Notes under the pieces: generated by a model
Database searches by the model: none
What the model was told of the DNA's origin: nothing
The model's input: the letters and a program-made list of their open reading frames with translations, nothing else
Position numbers and translations under genes: made by a program
In this document: piece after piece, positions 9,024 to 17,119 of the stretch
How the letters are laid out: every line of letters begins with the position of its first letter
Numbering within the stretch: the first letter of the stretch is position 1
Source of the DNA: Nitrobacter sp035546855
GTDB taxonomy: Bacteria; Pseudomonadota; Alphaproteobacteria; Rhizobiales; Xanthobacteraceae
Direction of reading: 5' to 3'
Length of the DNA stretch: 64,000 nucleotides
Assembly: GCA_035546855.1 (NCBI GenBank)
Contig: DASZVY010000045.1
Location: 78,207 to 142,206 of the forward strand

Positions 9024-9135
9024 CGTCATGGCCGGATTTATTCCGGCCATCCACGTCTGTCGCCAGATCAGGTTTACCGGACGTGGATACCCGGGACTTC
9101 GCGCGCGAAGGAGCGCGCTCGCCAGGGCACGACGA
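9024..9135. repeat. Dispersed palindromic repeat, family B copy 1
   Basis: It starts CGTCATGGCCGGATTTATTC and continues GGCCATCCACGTCT, with the inverse ACGTGGATACCCGG at 9081-9094, and a tail GCGCGCGAAGGAGCGCGC. It fills the gap between rlmN and the next membrane protein gene and carries that gene's upstream region. Confidence 0.75.
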
Positions 9136-9151
9136 AGGTGGAGGGCGACCC

Positions 9152-9622
9152 ATGTCCCTGATCGGCCGGCTGTTCGTGATCGCCTTTGCGTTTCTGGCGT
9201 CGTCGTTCGCGGCGGGCCTGATCATCGTTGCCGCGCTGCTCTATCCCGAGCTGACGGACCTTGGCACCGGCCCGGCGGATGCCGATGCATTCAACATCGT
9301 GCTGGGCTTCGGATTCATCTTCGTGAGCGGCTTTGCATTGATTCCGGCCCTGATCGTCGTGCTGATCACCGAAGCCTTCTCGATCCGCAGCATGCTGATC
9401 TATGCCGCCGGCGGCGCCGTCGTCGGGGCCGCCTGCTACCTCGGGCTGGTTCCATTCGACACCTCGACCATGCGTTTCGAGGGCATCGTGCGCCGGCATC
9501 TCGAGGTGATGACCGGCGCCGGTATCGTCGCAGGGTTCATTTACTGGCTGATTGCCGGCCGCAATGCGGGTCTCTGGCGCGGCCTGCCGCGCCCGCCGAG
9601 CCTGCCGCCGGCGCGGCCCTGA
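9152..9622 (+). CDS. Conserved hypothetical membrane protein
   Basis: A 156-residue integral membrane protein with four likely transmembrane helices: about 5-27 (GRLFVIAFAFLASSFAAGLIIVAALL), 47-70 (NIVLGFGFIFVSGFALIPALIVVLI), 77-97 (SMLIYAAGGAVVGAACYLGLV) and 118-138. The ATG at 9152 follows GAAGGTGGAGGG, a strong ribosome site. It sits between a dispersed repeat and a PAP2 phosphatase gene. I do not recognise a function. Confidence 0.7.
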   Translation: MSLIGRLFVIAFAFLASSFAAGLIIVAALLYPELTDLGTGPADADAFNIVLGFGFIFVSGFALIPALIVVLITEAFSIRSMLIYAAGGAVVGAACYLGLVPFDTSTMRFEGIVRRHLEVMTGAGIVAGFIYWLIAGRNAGLWRGLPRPPSLPPARP

Positions 9623-9667
9623 GCTCGACCCTTTCCATCGCAGCCATCGTCGGATAAACCCCGCGCC

Positions 9668-10444
9668 ATGAACCGGACCGGATTGATCGTTGCGCTGGTG
9701 CTTGCCGTCGTGATCGGCGTGACCTTCGGGATTCATCCCGACTACGATCTCCGTCTGGCTGCATTGTTCTACGATCCCGCCACGAAAACCTTTCCGCTCA
9801 AGGCAAGCGCGCTGGCGTCGTTTGCGCGCTTCGCGGCGATGTGGGTCGCGTGGGCCTTCGCGCTGCCGGCGATCGGTGCGCTCGCGATCAAACTTATTTG
9901 GCCGAATCGTCCGTTGATGATCTCGGGCCGCGCGATCGCCTTCCTGCTGATGACGTTGCTGTTGTCGGCCGGCATCCTCACCAACCTGACCTTCAAGAGC
10001 CATTGGGCGCGCCCCCGCCCGGTGATGGTGACGCAATTCAACGGTCCGTGGAAATTCATGGCCTGGTGGGATCCGCGCGGCCAATGCGGGAAGAACTGTT
10101 CGTTCTTCTCGGGGGAAGGCGCGACCGCGTTCTGGACGCTGGCGCCGGCGGCATTGACGCCGCCTGCCTTGCGGCCGGTCGCCTATGCAGGGGCCGTCGT
10201 CTTCGGCGTTCTCACCAGCGTATTGCGAATGGCGTTCGGGGGGCATTTCTTCACGGACGTTTCCATCGCCGGACTGGTGACGTTCCTCGTCATCTGGCTG
10301 GTTCACGGTTACATCTATCGCTGGCCGTCCACGCGGATGAGCGACGCTGACATCGATGCGGCGCTGACGCGGTTCGCCTGGCCGGGATACCGGATGCGGC
10401 AGCGGTGGTGGGGGCGCGATGTCGGCCCGGCGCCATTGCCGTGA
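9668..10444 (+). CDS. PAP2-family membrane phosphatase
   Basis: A 258-residue membrane protein of the PAP2/LpxE-type lipid phosphatase family with about six hydrophobic segments. The three active-site blocks are visible: K110-x6-R117-P118 (KSHWARPRP), S148-G149-E150-G151, and R187-x5-H193-x3-D197 (RMAFGGHFFTD). The second block, usually P-S-G-H, reads F-S-G-E here, so the normal general-acid His is replaced by Glu. It may dephosphorylate lipid A, undecaprenyl pyrophosphate or phospholipids; the sequence does not decide. It follows the small membrane protein by 45 bases. Confidence 0.86.
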   Translation: MNRTGLIVALVLAVVIGVTFGIHPDYDLRLAALFYDPATKTFPLKASALASFARFAAMWVAWAFALPAIGALAIKLIWPNRPLMISGRAIAFLLMTLLLSAGILTNLTFKSHWARPRPVMVTQFNGPWKFMAWWDPRGQCGKNCSFFSGEGATAFWTLAPAALTPPALRPVAYAGAVVFGVLTSVLRMAFGGHFFTDVSIAGLVTFLVIWLVHGYIYRWPSTRMSDADIDAALTRFAWPGYRMRQRWWGRDVGPAPLP

Positions 10445-10546
10445 GCTACATTCATCACGTCCGCCCTTAGTAAACAGGTGCCCGTGGGCACGAAGTTTGA
10501 TATTCGCGTACTCGAACTCCACGAAAATCGGTCGATTGGAAGCTGC

Positions 10547-11884
10547 ATGACTACGATCTTAAAGAGCCTGCCCAAAGGCGAAAACGTCGGCATCGCGTTC
10601 TCGGGCGGGCTCGATACCAGCGCGGCGCTGTTGTGGATGAAGCAGAAGGGCGCGCGCGTCTTCGCCTATACGGCCAATCTCGGCCAGCCTGACGAAGCCG
10701 ATTACGACGCGATTCCGCGGAAAGCGCGAGACTTCGGTGCCGAGAAGGCTCGCCTCGTGGATTGCCGTTCGCAACTGGTCCACGAAGGCATCGCCGCCAT
10801 CCAGTCGGGTGCCTTCCACGTCTCGACCGGCGGCATCGCCTACTTCAACACCACGCCTCTCGGTCGCGCCGTGACCGGCACGATGCTGGTGTCGGCGATG
10901 AAGGAGGACGGCGTCAACATCTGGGGCGACGGCTCGACCTACAAGGGCAACGATATCGAACGGTTCTATCGTTACGGACTGCTGACCAATCCGGACCTGC
11001 GGATCTACAAGCCGTGGCTCGATCAGCAGTTCATCGATGAACTGGGCGGCCGGGCGGAGATGTCGGCGTTCATGACCGCCAACGGTTTCGCCTACAAGAT
11101 GAGCGCCGAAAAGGCCTACTCCACCGACAGCAATCTCCTCGGCGCGACGCATGAAGCCAAGGATCTCGAACACCTCGACAGCGGCATCGCCATCGTCAAC
11201 CCGATCATGGGCGTGCCGTTCTGGAAGGACGACTGCGCGGTGAAGGCCGAGAGGGTCACAGTGCGGTTCGAGGAGGGGCAGCCCGTCGCGCTGAACGGCC
11301 AGACTTTCGCCGATCCCGTTGCGATGTTTCTCGAGGCCAATGCCATCGGCGGCCGGCATGGCCTCGGCATGAGCGACCAGATCGAGAACCGCATCATCGA
11401 GGCGAAAAGTCGCGGCATCTACGAAGCGCCGGGCATGGCGCTGCTGCACATCGCCTACGAGCGCCTTGTCACCGGCATCCATAACGAAGACACCATCGAG
11501 CAGTACCGGATCAACGGCATGAAGCTCGGCCGCTTGCTCTACCAGGGGCGGTGGTTCGATTCCCAGGCCCTGATGTTGCGCGAAACCGCGCAACGCTGGG
11601 TGGCGCGCGCGGTGACCGGCGAGGTGGCGCTCGAACTGCGGCGCGGCAACGACTATTCGATCCTGAACACCGAGAGCCCCAACCTGACCTATGCGCCGGA
11701 GCGGCTGAGCATGGAGAAGGTCGAGGATGCGGCGTTTACGCCGGCGGACCGCATCGGTCAGCTCACCATGCGTAACCTCGACATCACAGATACCCGCGCG
11801 AAGCTGCGCCTCTATGCGAAGACGGGCCTGCTGTCGGCGCCGGAGGGCGCGAACATCCCCAAGCTCGAGAACGACAAGGGCTGA
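10547..11884 (+). CDS. argG: Argininosuccinate synthase
   Basis: A 445-residue ATP-dependent ligase joining citrulline and aspartate in arginine biosynthesis. The PPi loop SGGLDTS is at 19-25, and the signatures GNDIERFYRYG, STDSNLLGATHEAKDLEHL and MSDQIENRIIEAKSRG are present. Its length and sequence match the E. coli-type (447-residue) subfamily, not the shorter type. The start at ATG 10547 follows GATTGGAAG; an upstream in-frame GTG at 10478 is not preferred. It is monocistronic here, with a methyltransferase gene converging on it 18 bases downstream. Confidence 0.97.
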   Translation: MTTILKSLPKGENVGIAFSGGLDTSAALLWMKQKGARVFAYTANLGQPDEADYDAIPRKARDFGAEKARLVDCRSQLVHEGIAAIQSGAFHVSTGGIAYFNTTPLGRAVTGTMLVSAMKEDGVNIWGDGSTYKGNDIERFYRYGLLTNPDLRIYKPWLDQQFIDELGGRAEMSAFMTANGFAYKMSAEKAYSTDSNLLGATHEAKDLEHLDSGIAIVNPIMGVPFWKDDCAVKAERVTVRFEEGQPVALNGQTFADPVAMFLEANAIGGRHGLGMSDQIENRIIEAKSRGIYEAPGMALLHIAYERLVTGIHNEDTIEQYRINGMKLGRLLYQGRWFDSQALMLRETAQRWVARAVTGEVALELRRGNDYSILNTESPNLTYAPERLSMEKVEDAAFTPADRIGQLTMRNLDITDTRAKLRLYAKTGLLSAPEGANIPKLENDKG

Positions 11885-11902
11885 ACCGCGCGCTTCGCGG
11901 GA

Positions 11903-12688
11903 TTAAGCGTTGGTCTTTGTGGCGCTGAAGGCAACGGTGTCGTAGGGCATGCTGATAACGTCGCGGCCGGCCAGTTCCGGCGTATCGGCGATCAGCGCGC
12001 GGAGTTTGGCAACGACCTTTGCTTCCTCGTCCGCGGGCAGTGCGGCGATGAAGCTGGTCGATCTGATCCTGTCGATGATCACGTCTTCGGGCGAGCCGGT
12101 ATGCGCGTGGCCAAAATGGTCCTCATGCAGTGCGCTCAATCCGTCGAACGGGAAGGCGAGCTTCCACGTACCTTTGGCGAAGCGCGGCGTGTCGCCCTCA
12201 TAGGGCGTGATGATCTGGGTCAACTTGGCCACCCAGGCGATGTTCTCGTCGCGCGTGTTCCAGATCAGTCCGAGCTTGCCGCCGGGTTTTAGTACACGGC
12301 AGATTTCCGCGAGCGCATTCCGGGTGGCGAACCAGTGAAATGCCTGGGCGCAGGTGACGGCATCGACCGATGCATCGGGCAACGGAATTGACGTCGCGGT
12401 TCCCTCTCGTGCGTCGACGTCAGGACAGGCGCGGCCGAGTTGCTCCCGCATCTGCTGAACTGGCTCGACCGCGATGACGCGTGCGCCGGTCCGAAGAAGG
12501 TAAGTCGTGAATGTCCCCGTCCCTGCGCCGAGATCGAGCGCGACTTTTCCTTCCCTGAGCCCAAGGCGACTCCGCAGCCACTCCACGATCGCGTCGGGAT
12601 AGTCCGGCCGCCCGCGGACATACCGGTCGGCCTTCGCAGCAAAGCCTGTTGACGCCGAGCGATGAACCGGGGTGGGAGAGTCGTTCAT
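11903..12688 (-). CDS. Class I SAM-dependent methyltransferase
   Basis: A 261-residue methyltransferase of the Methyltransf_11 type. Motif I is ALDLGAGTGTFTTYLL (about 50-65), the acidic end of strand 2 is AVEP, and DAVTCAQAFHWF and the post-motif LKPGGKLGLIWNTRDENIAW follow. The FHWF segment occurs in several bacterial methyltransferases acting on small molecules. The substrate cannot be read from the sequence. It converges on argG and is read away from the OmpA-like gene terminator at 12781. Confidence 0.87.
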   Translation of the reverse strand: MNDSPTPVHRSASTGFAAKADRYVRGRPDYPDAIVEWLRSRLGLREGKVALDLGAGTGTFTTYLLRTGARVIAVEPVQQMREQLGRACPDVDAREGTATSIPLPDASVDAVTCAQAFHWFATRNALAEICRVLKPGGKLGLIWNTRDENIAWVAKLTQIITPYEGDTPRFAKGTWKLAFPFDGLSALHEDHFGHAHTGSPEDVIIDRIRSTSFIAALPADEEAKVVAKLRALIADTPELAGRDVISMPYDTVAFSATKTNA

Positions 12689-12780
12689 GGCGGTCCTTTC
12701 TCACGGAGCATGATGTCGAGAGTGACATTCGACCGTGCCGCAAATGTGCTTCGGACGCGACAATAGCCCGGCGCAATGAA

Positions 12781-12809
12781 AAAAGGCCGGGGATCGCTCC
12801 CGGCCTTTT
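12781..12809. terminator. Bidirectional rho-independent terminator
   Basis: A perfect 11-bp inverted repeat, AAAAGGCCGGG (12781-12791) and CCCGGCCTTTT (12799-12809) with a 7-base loop, gives a GC stem flanked by A and T runs. It ends the minus-strand OmpA-like gene that stops at 12816 and also stands upstream of the methyltransferase gene. Confidence 0.85.
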
Positions 12810-12815
12810 GCTGTT

Positions 12816-14513
12816 TCATCGCGGCGGTGGAGGAGGCGGCGATGCCGCGGCCTGGCCGTCCAGCAGCGGCGTGATGCGCCGAACGGTGACGCGCCGGTTC
12901 TCACGCGAGGGACCGTCGGTCTGGACCTTCAGATACTGTTCGCCGTAACCCTGCGTCACCAGATTTTCGGGTGGAACCTGGAATTGCTGGGTCAGCAGGT
13001 TGGCGACCGACTCGGCGCGGCGGTCCGACAGCGACAGATTGTCGATATCGTTGCCGACGGCGTCGGTGTGGCCTTCGATCAGGAAGACCTCGCGTGGGTT
13101 GCGTGAGACCGCGCGATTGATGCCGTCCGCGATCACGCGCAGCTTGTCCGCTTGCGCGGGGCCGATGTCCCATGATCCCGTGTCGAAGTTGATGGTGTCG
13201 AGATCGATGCTCGGCATCAGTTGCCGCACGCTCGGGCTGTAGCGGATTTCCTGGAGCGTGAAACGGCGATCGATGGCTTCGACCGGCGGCGCAAGCAGTG
13301 TCTGGTAGATGACGTCCGGCGGCGCACGCTCCGCCTCGACGATATAGCGGTCGCGCGGGATGCGGATCACCGGCGGCGGCAGGTCGACGTAGAAGTTCGA
13401 CGTCCGCGAGTAGTCATTGTCGATGATGATGACCTCGCGTCCGTCGACGCCGCGCCGGATACGGCGGAGCAGCCGTCCGTCAGGATCGGTGATGTTGATG
13501 ATTTGCGTGCCGTCCGGCCGTCCGATCACCGTTCGCATGTCGCGGCCGTCGCGCGACTCGTGGATGTCACGCGCGCCGAAGCGGAAGCGGTCGACTTCAT
13601 TGTGACGGACGAACGCCTGCCCGCTCGGATCGACGACAATGACGCGGCCCGGCTCGGTGAAGACCTTGCGACCGCCCTGATCGACCTCGTGGCGCTGGGC
13701 ACGGAACGCTTCGATGTTGCGCGGGCCGGGCGGGGCCGCACCTGGTGCGATCGGGGTCAGGGCATGGGTCGACACGGGAGGCGGTGGCATGGGTGTTGTG
13801 ACGGTCGGCGGTCCATGCCGAGGCACGGGCGCGCCCGGAGGCAAGGAGGTCTGGTTGCCCGGGGTGCCCGGCCGCGCACCTGGCGCCGCCGGACCGCCTG
13901 GCGTGGCTGGCCGGCCTCCCGGAGGAGTAGCGGAGGGCGCCGGGGCCGTGTGCTGAGGCGTGGCCGCGGGAGGTGTTCCGGGTCTCACGCCCGCCGGGGG
14001 GACCTGTCCGGGAGCACGCCGCCGCTCTTCGTGCATCGGAGCCGAGGGTGTCGGCGCGGCGTTCGGAGGATGCGGCGCGATCGGAGGTTTGGCCGGTGTC
14101 GGTGCGGGAGCGGCGGGCGGCGCAGGAGGTGCGGCGTGCGGTGGTGGGACGACCGGTCGTGCCGGAGCAGCATGCGGCGGCGTCGCATGGGGCGGCTGGG
14201 GCGCGGCTGGATGCGGAGCCGCGGGCGGTGGCGGGGCGTGGGGCGGTGCTGCGTGCGGAGGCGGACCCGCAGGGCGTGGTGGTGCGCCAGGCGGCGGTCC
14301 ACGATGCTCCGGCGGCCCGGCTTTCGGAGGCGCGCCTCTCGGAGCTTCCCTCGGTCGATGCTCGTTTTCGGGCCCGCCTTCAGGAGCCGGCGCAGCCTGG
14401 GCCACCACGAATGGTGCGGTCTGCGCATGCAAGGGCAGGGTTGTCAGCGGTGCGAGCGTCAATGCCGATGTGGCGAGCAGTATCAAGCGAAGCTTTGTCA
14501 TGGCAGTCTTCAT
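12816..14513 (-). CDS. Proline-rich OmpA-family protein
   Basis: A 565-residue exported protein. A signal peptide (MKTAMTKLRLILLATSALTL...LHAQ, about 1-31) is followed by about 230 residues of extremely Pro/Ala/His-rich sequence (PPHAAPPHAPP-type runs, about 45-275), then a charged mixed region, then a C-terminal OmpA-like peptidoglycan-binding domain near 435-545. That domain has INFDTGSWDIGP, IEGHTDAVGNDIDNLSLSDRRAESV and the VTQGYGEQYL motif, with the diaminopimelate-contacting Asp and Arg in place (TDA, DRRAESV). Its tail is poly-Pro. The Pro-rich part probably spans the periplasm. Start is ATG at 14513 after CCGGGGA; a longer frame to 14570 lacks a signal. The low-complexity part makes start-to-domain spacing hard to compare with relatives. 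Confidence 0.86.
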   Translation of the reverse strand: MKTAMTKLRLILLATSALTLAPLTTLPLHAQTAPFVVAQAAPAPEGGPENEHRPREAPRGAPPKAGPPEHRGPPPGAPPRPAGPPPHAAPPHAPPPPAAPHPAAPQPPHATPPHAAPARPVVPPPHAAPPAPPAAPAPTPAKPPIAPHPPNAAPTPSAPMHEERRRAPGQVPPAGVRPGTPPAATPQHTAPAPSATPPGGRPATPGGPAAPGARPGTPGNQTSLPPGAPVPRHGPPTVTTPMPPPPVSTHALTPIAPGAAPPGPRNIEAFRAQRHEVDQGGRKVFTEPGRVIVVDPSGQAFVRHNEVDRFRFGARDIHESRDGRDMRTVIGRPDGTQIINITDPDGRLLRRIRRGVDGREVIIIDNDYSRTSNFYVDLPPPVIRIPRDRYIVEAERAPPDVIYQTLLAPPVEAIDRRFTLQEIRYSPSVRQLMPSIDLDTINFDTGSWDIGPAQADKLRVIADGINRAVSRNPREVFLIEGHTDAVGNDIDNLSLSDRRAESVANLLTQQFQVPPENLVTQGYGEQYLKVQTDGPSRENRRVTVRRITPLLDGQAAASPPPPPPR

Positions 14514-14702
14514 TCCCCGGAAAATCTCGACAACAGACGGGATATCTGTTGATCGACCGCGGTCACGCATCGATGAACAGATAAGCGTGGGGCTGGAATG
14601 TGGCGAAGGGCGAGAAGCACCGCGGATTTATTTCGCGCGCAGTGCGCATTCCGCGGCGTCGCGTTCACGGCGCATTCAGACAGCGCCATCCGATGCGCGC
14701 CT

Positions 14703-14936
14703 CTATGTGCGTGCATCGGTCGCGGGGTTGGAGGCGGGCGGTTGGTTCGGCCCACGCGTCGGGACTTCGCTCGGGATTTGCCCCGGCAATTCCTGCGGCG
14801 GCGTCGGTGGTTCAGGTTCGTGCATCGGCGGCGGCACGTCGGGACCTGGCTGAGGATGGCCCGGCGGGTCTTCGCGTGGCGGCTCGACAGGCTGCCCCGG
14901 CTTGATCGGCGGAACCTCGGCGGGATCGATGCCCAT
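14703..14936 (-). CDS. Small proline-rich hypothetical protein
   Basis: A 77-residue protein, MGIDPAEVPPIKPGQPV onward, with about one third Pro and many Glu. It ends NQPPASNPATDART and has no signal peptide or membrane segment. Its ATG overlaps by one base the TGA of the flavin-binding protein upstream (TGATG), so translational coupling is likely. Short Pro-rich proteins with the D-P-A-E-V-P-P start are familiar from Bradyrhizobium relatives, but no function is known to me. Confidence 0.65.
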   Translation of the reverse strand: MGIDPAEVPPIKPGQPVEPPREDPPGHPQPGPDVPPPMHEPEPPTPPQELPGQIPSEVPTRGPNQPPASNPATDART

Positions 14937-15424
14937 CACATCGCAACCTTGCGATTGGTTCCGATGTCCGGTCGCGTGCCGGTCACGGCGGCAGCAGCCA
15001 TCTTGACGTAGCTGATGACGGAGCCCGGCGAGTCCCAGAATTCAGCATCGTCGGGCGCAACCTTCAGCACGCGGATGTTGGGATCGTCGGCGCTGTCCCA
15101 CCACGCCTTGGCCGGCGTCGAGAACAGCTCCTTGATTTTCGCACGATCGTTGCTGACCGTCGCCGTGCCGGTGACCGAGACATATTTCTGATCACCGGCA
15201 TCGGCGAACGACAGGTTGACCTCGGGATGACGCGCAATCTCGTCGTCCTTGTGGCGTCGCGCGTCTGTCAGGAAGTAGATCGCGTTTTGGTCGCGTTCGA
15301 CGAAGGCGGACATTGGTCGCGCCCGCAGCTTCCCGTCGTCCTGCGTGACAAGCATCGCGAAGCCGATCTTCTTCATCAGCGTCCAGGCTCGATCGACGTC
15401 GCGCGCAGCGTTAGGATCTGTCAT
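14936..15424 (-). CDS. Pyridoxamine 5'-phosphate oxidase-like general stress protein
   Basis: A 162-residue protein with the split-barrel flavin-binding fold. The visible family pieces are AWTLMKKIGFAMLVTQDDGKLRARPMSAFVERDQNAIYFLTDARRHKDDEI, NLSFADAGDQKYVSVTGTATV, and the acidic-aromatic KAWWDSADDPNIRVLKVAPDDAEFWDSP. This is the general stress protein 26-like group, which binds FMN or F420-type cofactors, not true PdxH. Start at ATG 15424 follows GGAG. It is the first gene of a two-gene unit with the Pro-rich peptide. The reaction is unknown. Confidence 0.83.
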   Translation of the reverse strand: MTDPNAARDVDRAWTLMKKIGFAMLVTQDDGKLRARPMSAFVERDQNAIYFLTDARRHKDDEIARHPEVNLSFADAGDQKYVSVTGTATVSNDRAKIKELFSTPAKAWWDSADDPNIRVLKVAPDDAEFWDSPGSVISYVKMAAAAVTGTRPDIGTNRKVAM

Positions 15425-15540
15425 CGGTTGTCTCCGTCCATGCTTGGAGCGATAACGGCCCATCGGGGCCGATGTTCCGGAACGGACCATAGCGCCGCTG
15501 AATGCAACGGAACTCGTTCCATCTGCCAGGGGGCAATCGA

Positions 15541-15972
15541 ATGAAATCAGCGTCCGTGGTGCTGGCGATGACGCTCATCCTGATGGGCAGTCATGCGGTC
15601 GCGCATGCAGCCGGATGCGCGGCCCAGATCAGCGCTTACCGCCGCGCGCATGGATTGTCGGCGGTGCGGGCCGATGCCGTGCTCGACCGGCTCGCGAGGC
15701 GGCAGGCCGTCGCCATGGCGCGTGCCGAAGTGGTCAACCACACTGTCGACGGCAATTTCCTTGTTCGCATCAAACCCGTCCGCCGCCGGCTGGCGGCGGA
15801 GAACGTCGCGGCCGGCTTTTCGACCTGCGCGGAAGTCATCAGGCAGTGGGATGCGAGCAGCGGTCATCGCGCCAACCTGCAGATGCCTGGTGCGCGCCGG
15901 GTCGGTGTTGCGTCGGTCGCGAAGCCGTCGTCGCCCTACCGGCGCTTCTGGGCGATGGAGATCACGGACTGA
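15541..15972 (+). CDS. CAP-domain (SCP/PR-1-like) secreted protein
   Basis: A 143-residue protein with a signal peptide (about 1-24, ...VAHAAGC). The CAP fold follows: ISAYRRAHGLSAVRADAVLDRLARRQAVAMARAEVVNHTVDG, with the His of the CAP cavity in VNHTV, then LAAENVAAGF with the conserved Glu, and VIRQWDASSGHRANLQMPGARRVGVASV with the second His. It is a compact version of the domain. Bacterial CAP proteins are secreted and may bind lipids or metals; the role here is unknown. It is divergent from the flavin-binding protein. Confidence 0.85.
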   Translation: MKSASVVLAMTLILMGSHAVAHAAGCAAQISAYRRAHGLSAVRADAVLDRLARRQAVAMARAEVVNHTVDGNFLVRIKPVRRRLAAENVAAGFSTCAEVIRQWDASSGHRANLQMPGARRVGVASVAKPSSPYRRFWAMEITD

Positions 15973-15994
15973 GCGATGCGGTGATCGATATTGT

Positions 15995-16119
15995 CGTCAT
16001 GGCCGGGCATAGCCGTTCGAAGAACGGCGTCGCTTGCGCTCATCTGACGCGGCCAGCCACGTCTTTTGATCGACAATGCATTCAAGATGTGAATGTCCGG
16101 CATAAAGCCGGGCATGACG
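15995..16119. repeat. Dispersed palindromic repeat, family B copy 2
   Basis: It begins CGTCATGGCCGGGCAT and ends with the near-inverse GCCGGGCATGACG, with inner CCACGTC. It fills much of the 200-base gap between the CAP gene and sdhB. See the other copies at 9024, 27579, 41335 and 44432. Confidence 0.75.
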
Positions 16120-16172
16120 CGTAAGGCGGATTGAAGCGGCGCGTCATGATTCGTTCGAACGAAGACAGGCGC

Positions 16173-16958
16173 TCAGACCTGCCGCTCGACCAGCTTCAAT
16201 TTCAGTTCGGCAATAGCCTCGGCGGGGTTCAATCCCTTCGGACAAGCCTTGGCGCAATTCATGATGGTGTGGCAGCGATACAGCCGGAACGGATCTTCGA
16301 GATTGTCGAGGCGTTCGCCGGTCGCCTCGTCGCGCGAGTCTTTGACCCATCGCGTCGCTTGCAGCAGCGCGGCGGGACCGAGGTAGCGGTCGCTGTTCCA
16401 CCAGTAGCTCGGGCAGGAGGTCGAGCAGCAGGCGCACAGGATGCACTCGTAGAGGCCGTCCAGCTTTTCGCGGTCCTCGTGGCTCTGCCGCCATTCCTTC
16501 TGCGGGGTCGGCGTGGTCGTCTTCAGCCACGGCTCGATCGAGGCATACTGCGCATAGAAGTTCGTGAGATCCGGGACGAGGTCCTTCACGACAGGCTGAT
16601 GCGGCAGCGGGTTGATCTTGACCGCGCCGCCATCCGCGACGTCATGCATGGACGTGGTGCAGGCCAGTCCGTTCTTGCCGTCGATGTTCATGGCGCAGGA
16701 GCCGCAGACGCCTTCGCGGCAGGAGCGGCGGAAGGTCAGCGTCGGATCGACGTGGTTCTTGATCCAGATCAGGCCGTCCAGCACCATCGGGCCGCAGTCA
16801 TGGATATCGACATGGTAGGTGTCGACGCTCGGGTTCTTGCCGTCGTCCGGATTCCAGCGATAGACGCGGAATTCGCGGGTCTCGGTCGCGCCCGCCGGCT
16901 TCGGCCAGGTCTTGCCGCCGCTGATCTTGGAATTTTTCGGAAGCGCGAATTCAACCAT
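16173..16958 (-). CDS. sdhB: Succinate dehydrogenase iron-sulfur subunit
   Basis: A 261-residue subunit of respiratory complex II carrying electrons from FAD to quinone. The [2Fe-2S] ligands are C80, C85, C88 and C100 (CREGVCGSCAM...C). The [4Fe-4S]/[3Fe-4S] blocks are CILCACCSTSCPSYWWN and CHTIMNCAKACPKGLNP. It is the last gene of sdhCDAB, separated from sdhA by 161 bases that hold a dispersed repeat. The start at ATG 16958 (MVEFALPKN) is chosen because the frame upstream is made of that repeat. Confidence 0.97.
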   Translation of the reverse strand: MVEFALPKNSKISGGKTWPKPAGATETREFRVYRWNPDDGKNPSVDTYHVDIHDCGPMVLDGLIWIKNHVDPTLTFRRSCREGVCGSCAMNIDGKNGLACTTSMHDVADGGAVKINPLPHQPVVKDLVPDLTNFYAQYASIEPWLKTTTPTPQKEWRQSHEDREKLDGLYECILCACCSTSCPSYWWNSDRYLGPAALLQATRWVKDSRDEATGERLDNLEDPFRLYRCHTIMNCAKACPKGLNPAEAIAELKLKLVERQV

Positions 16959-16975
16959 ATCCCGTCCTATCTTTT

Positions 16976-17097
16976 CGTCATTCCGGGATGCGCTCCGGCC
17001 GGCAACAGCCGATCTGACGCAGACCCGCAATCCATATTCCCCGCCGTGGCTCTGGATTCCGGGTTCGCTCGCTTTGTTCGCGCGTCCCGGAATGACG
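16976..17097. repeat. Dispersed palindromic repeat, family A copy 1
   Basis: It starts CGTCATTCCGGGATGCGC and ends CGTCCCGGAATGACG, so the ends are inverted copies. The inner part has GGATTCCGGGTTCGC. It lies inside the sdh operon between sdhA and sdhB. Confidence 0.8.
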
Positions 17098-17119
17098 GGT
17101 CATGATACGCTCCTCGTCC

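Noticed and set aside
11885..11902. CCGCG/CGCGG hairpin between argG and the methyltransferase
   Set aside because: Only a 5-bp stem with no T run, too weak to call a terminator.
13221..14853. Long plus-strand frames over the Pro-rich OmpA-like gene
   Set aside because: The Pro/Ala codons of the real gene read as Gly/Ala or Arg-rich on the other strand; no initiation signal or domain.
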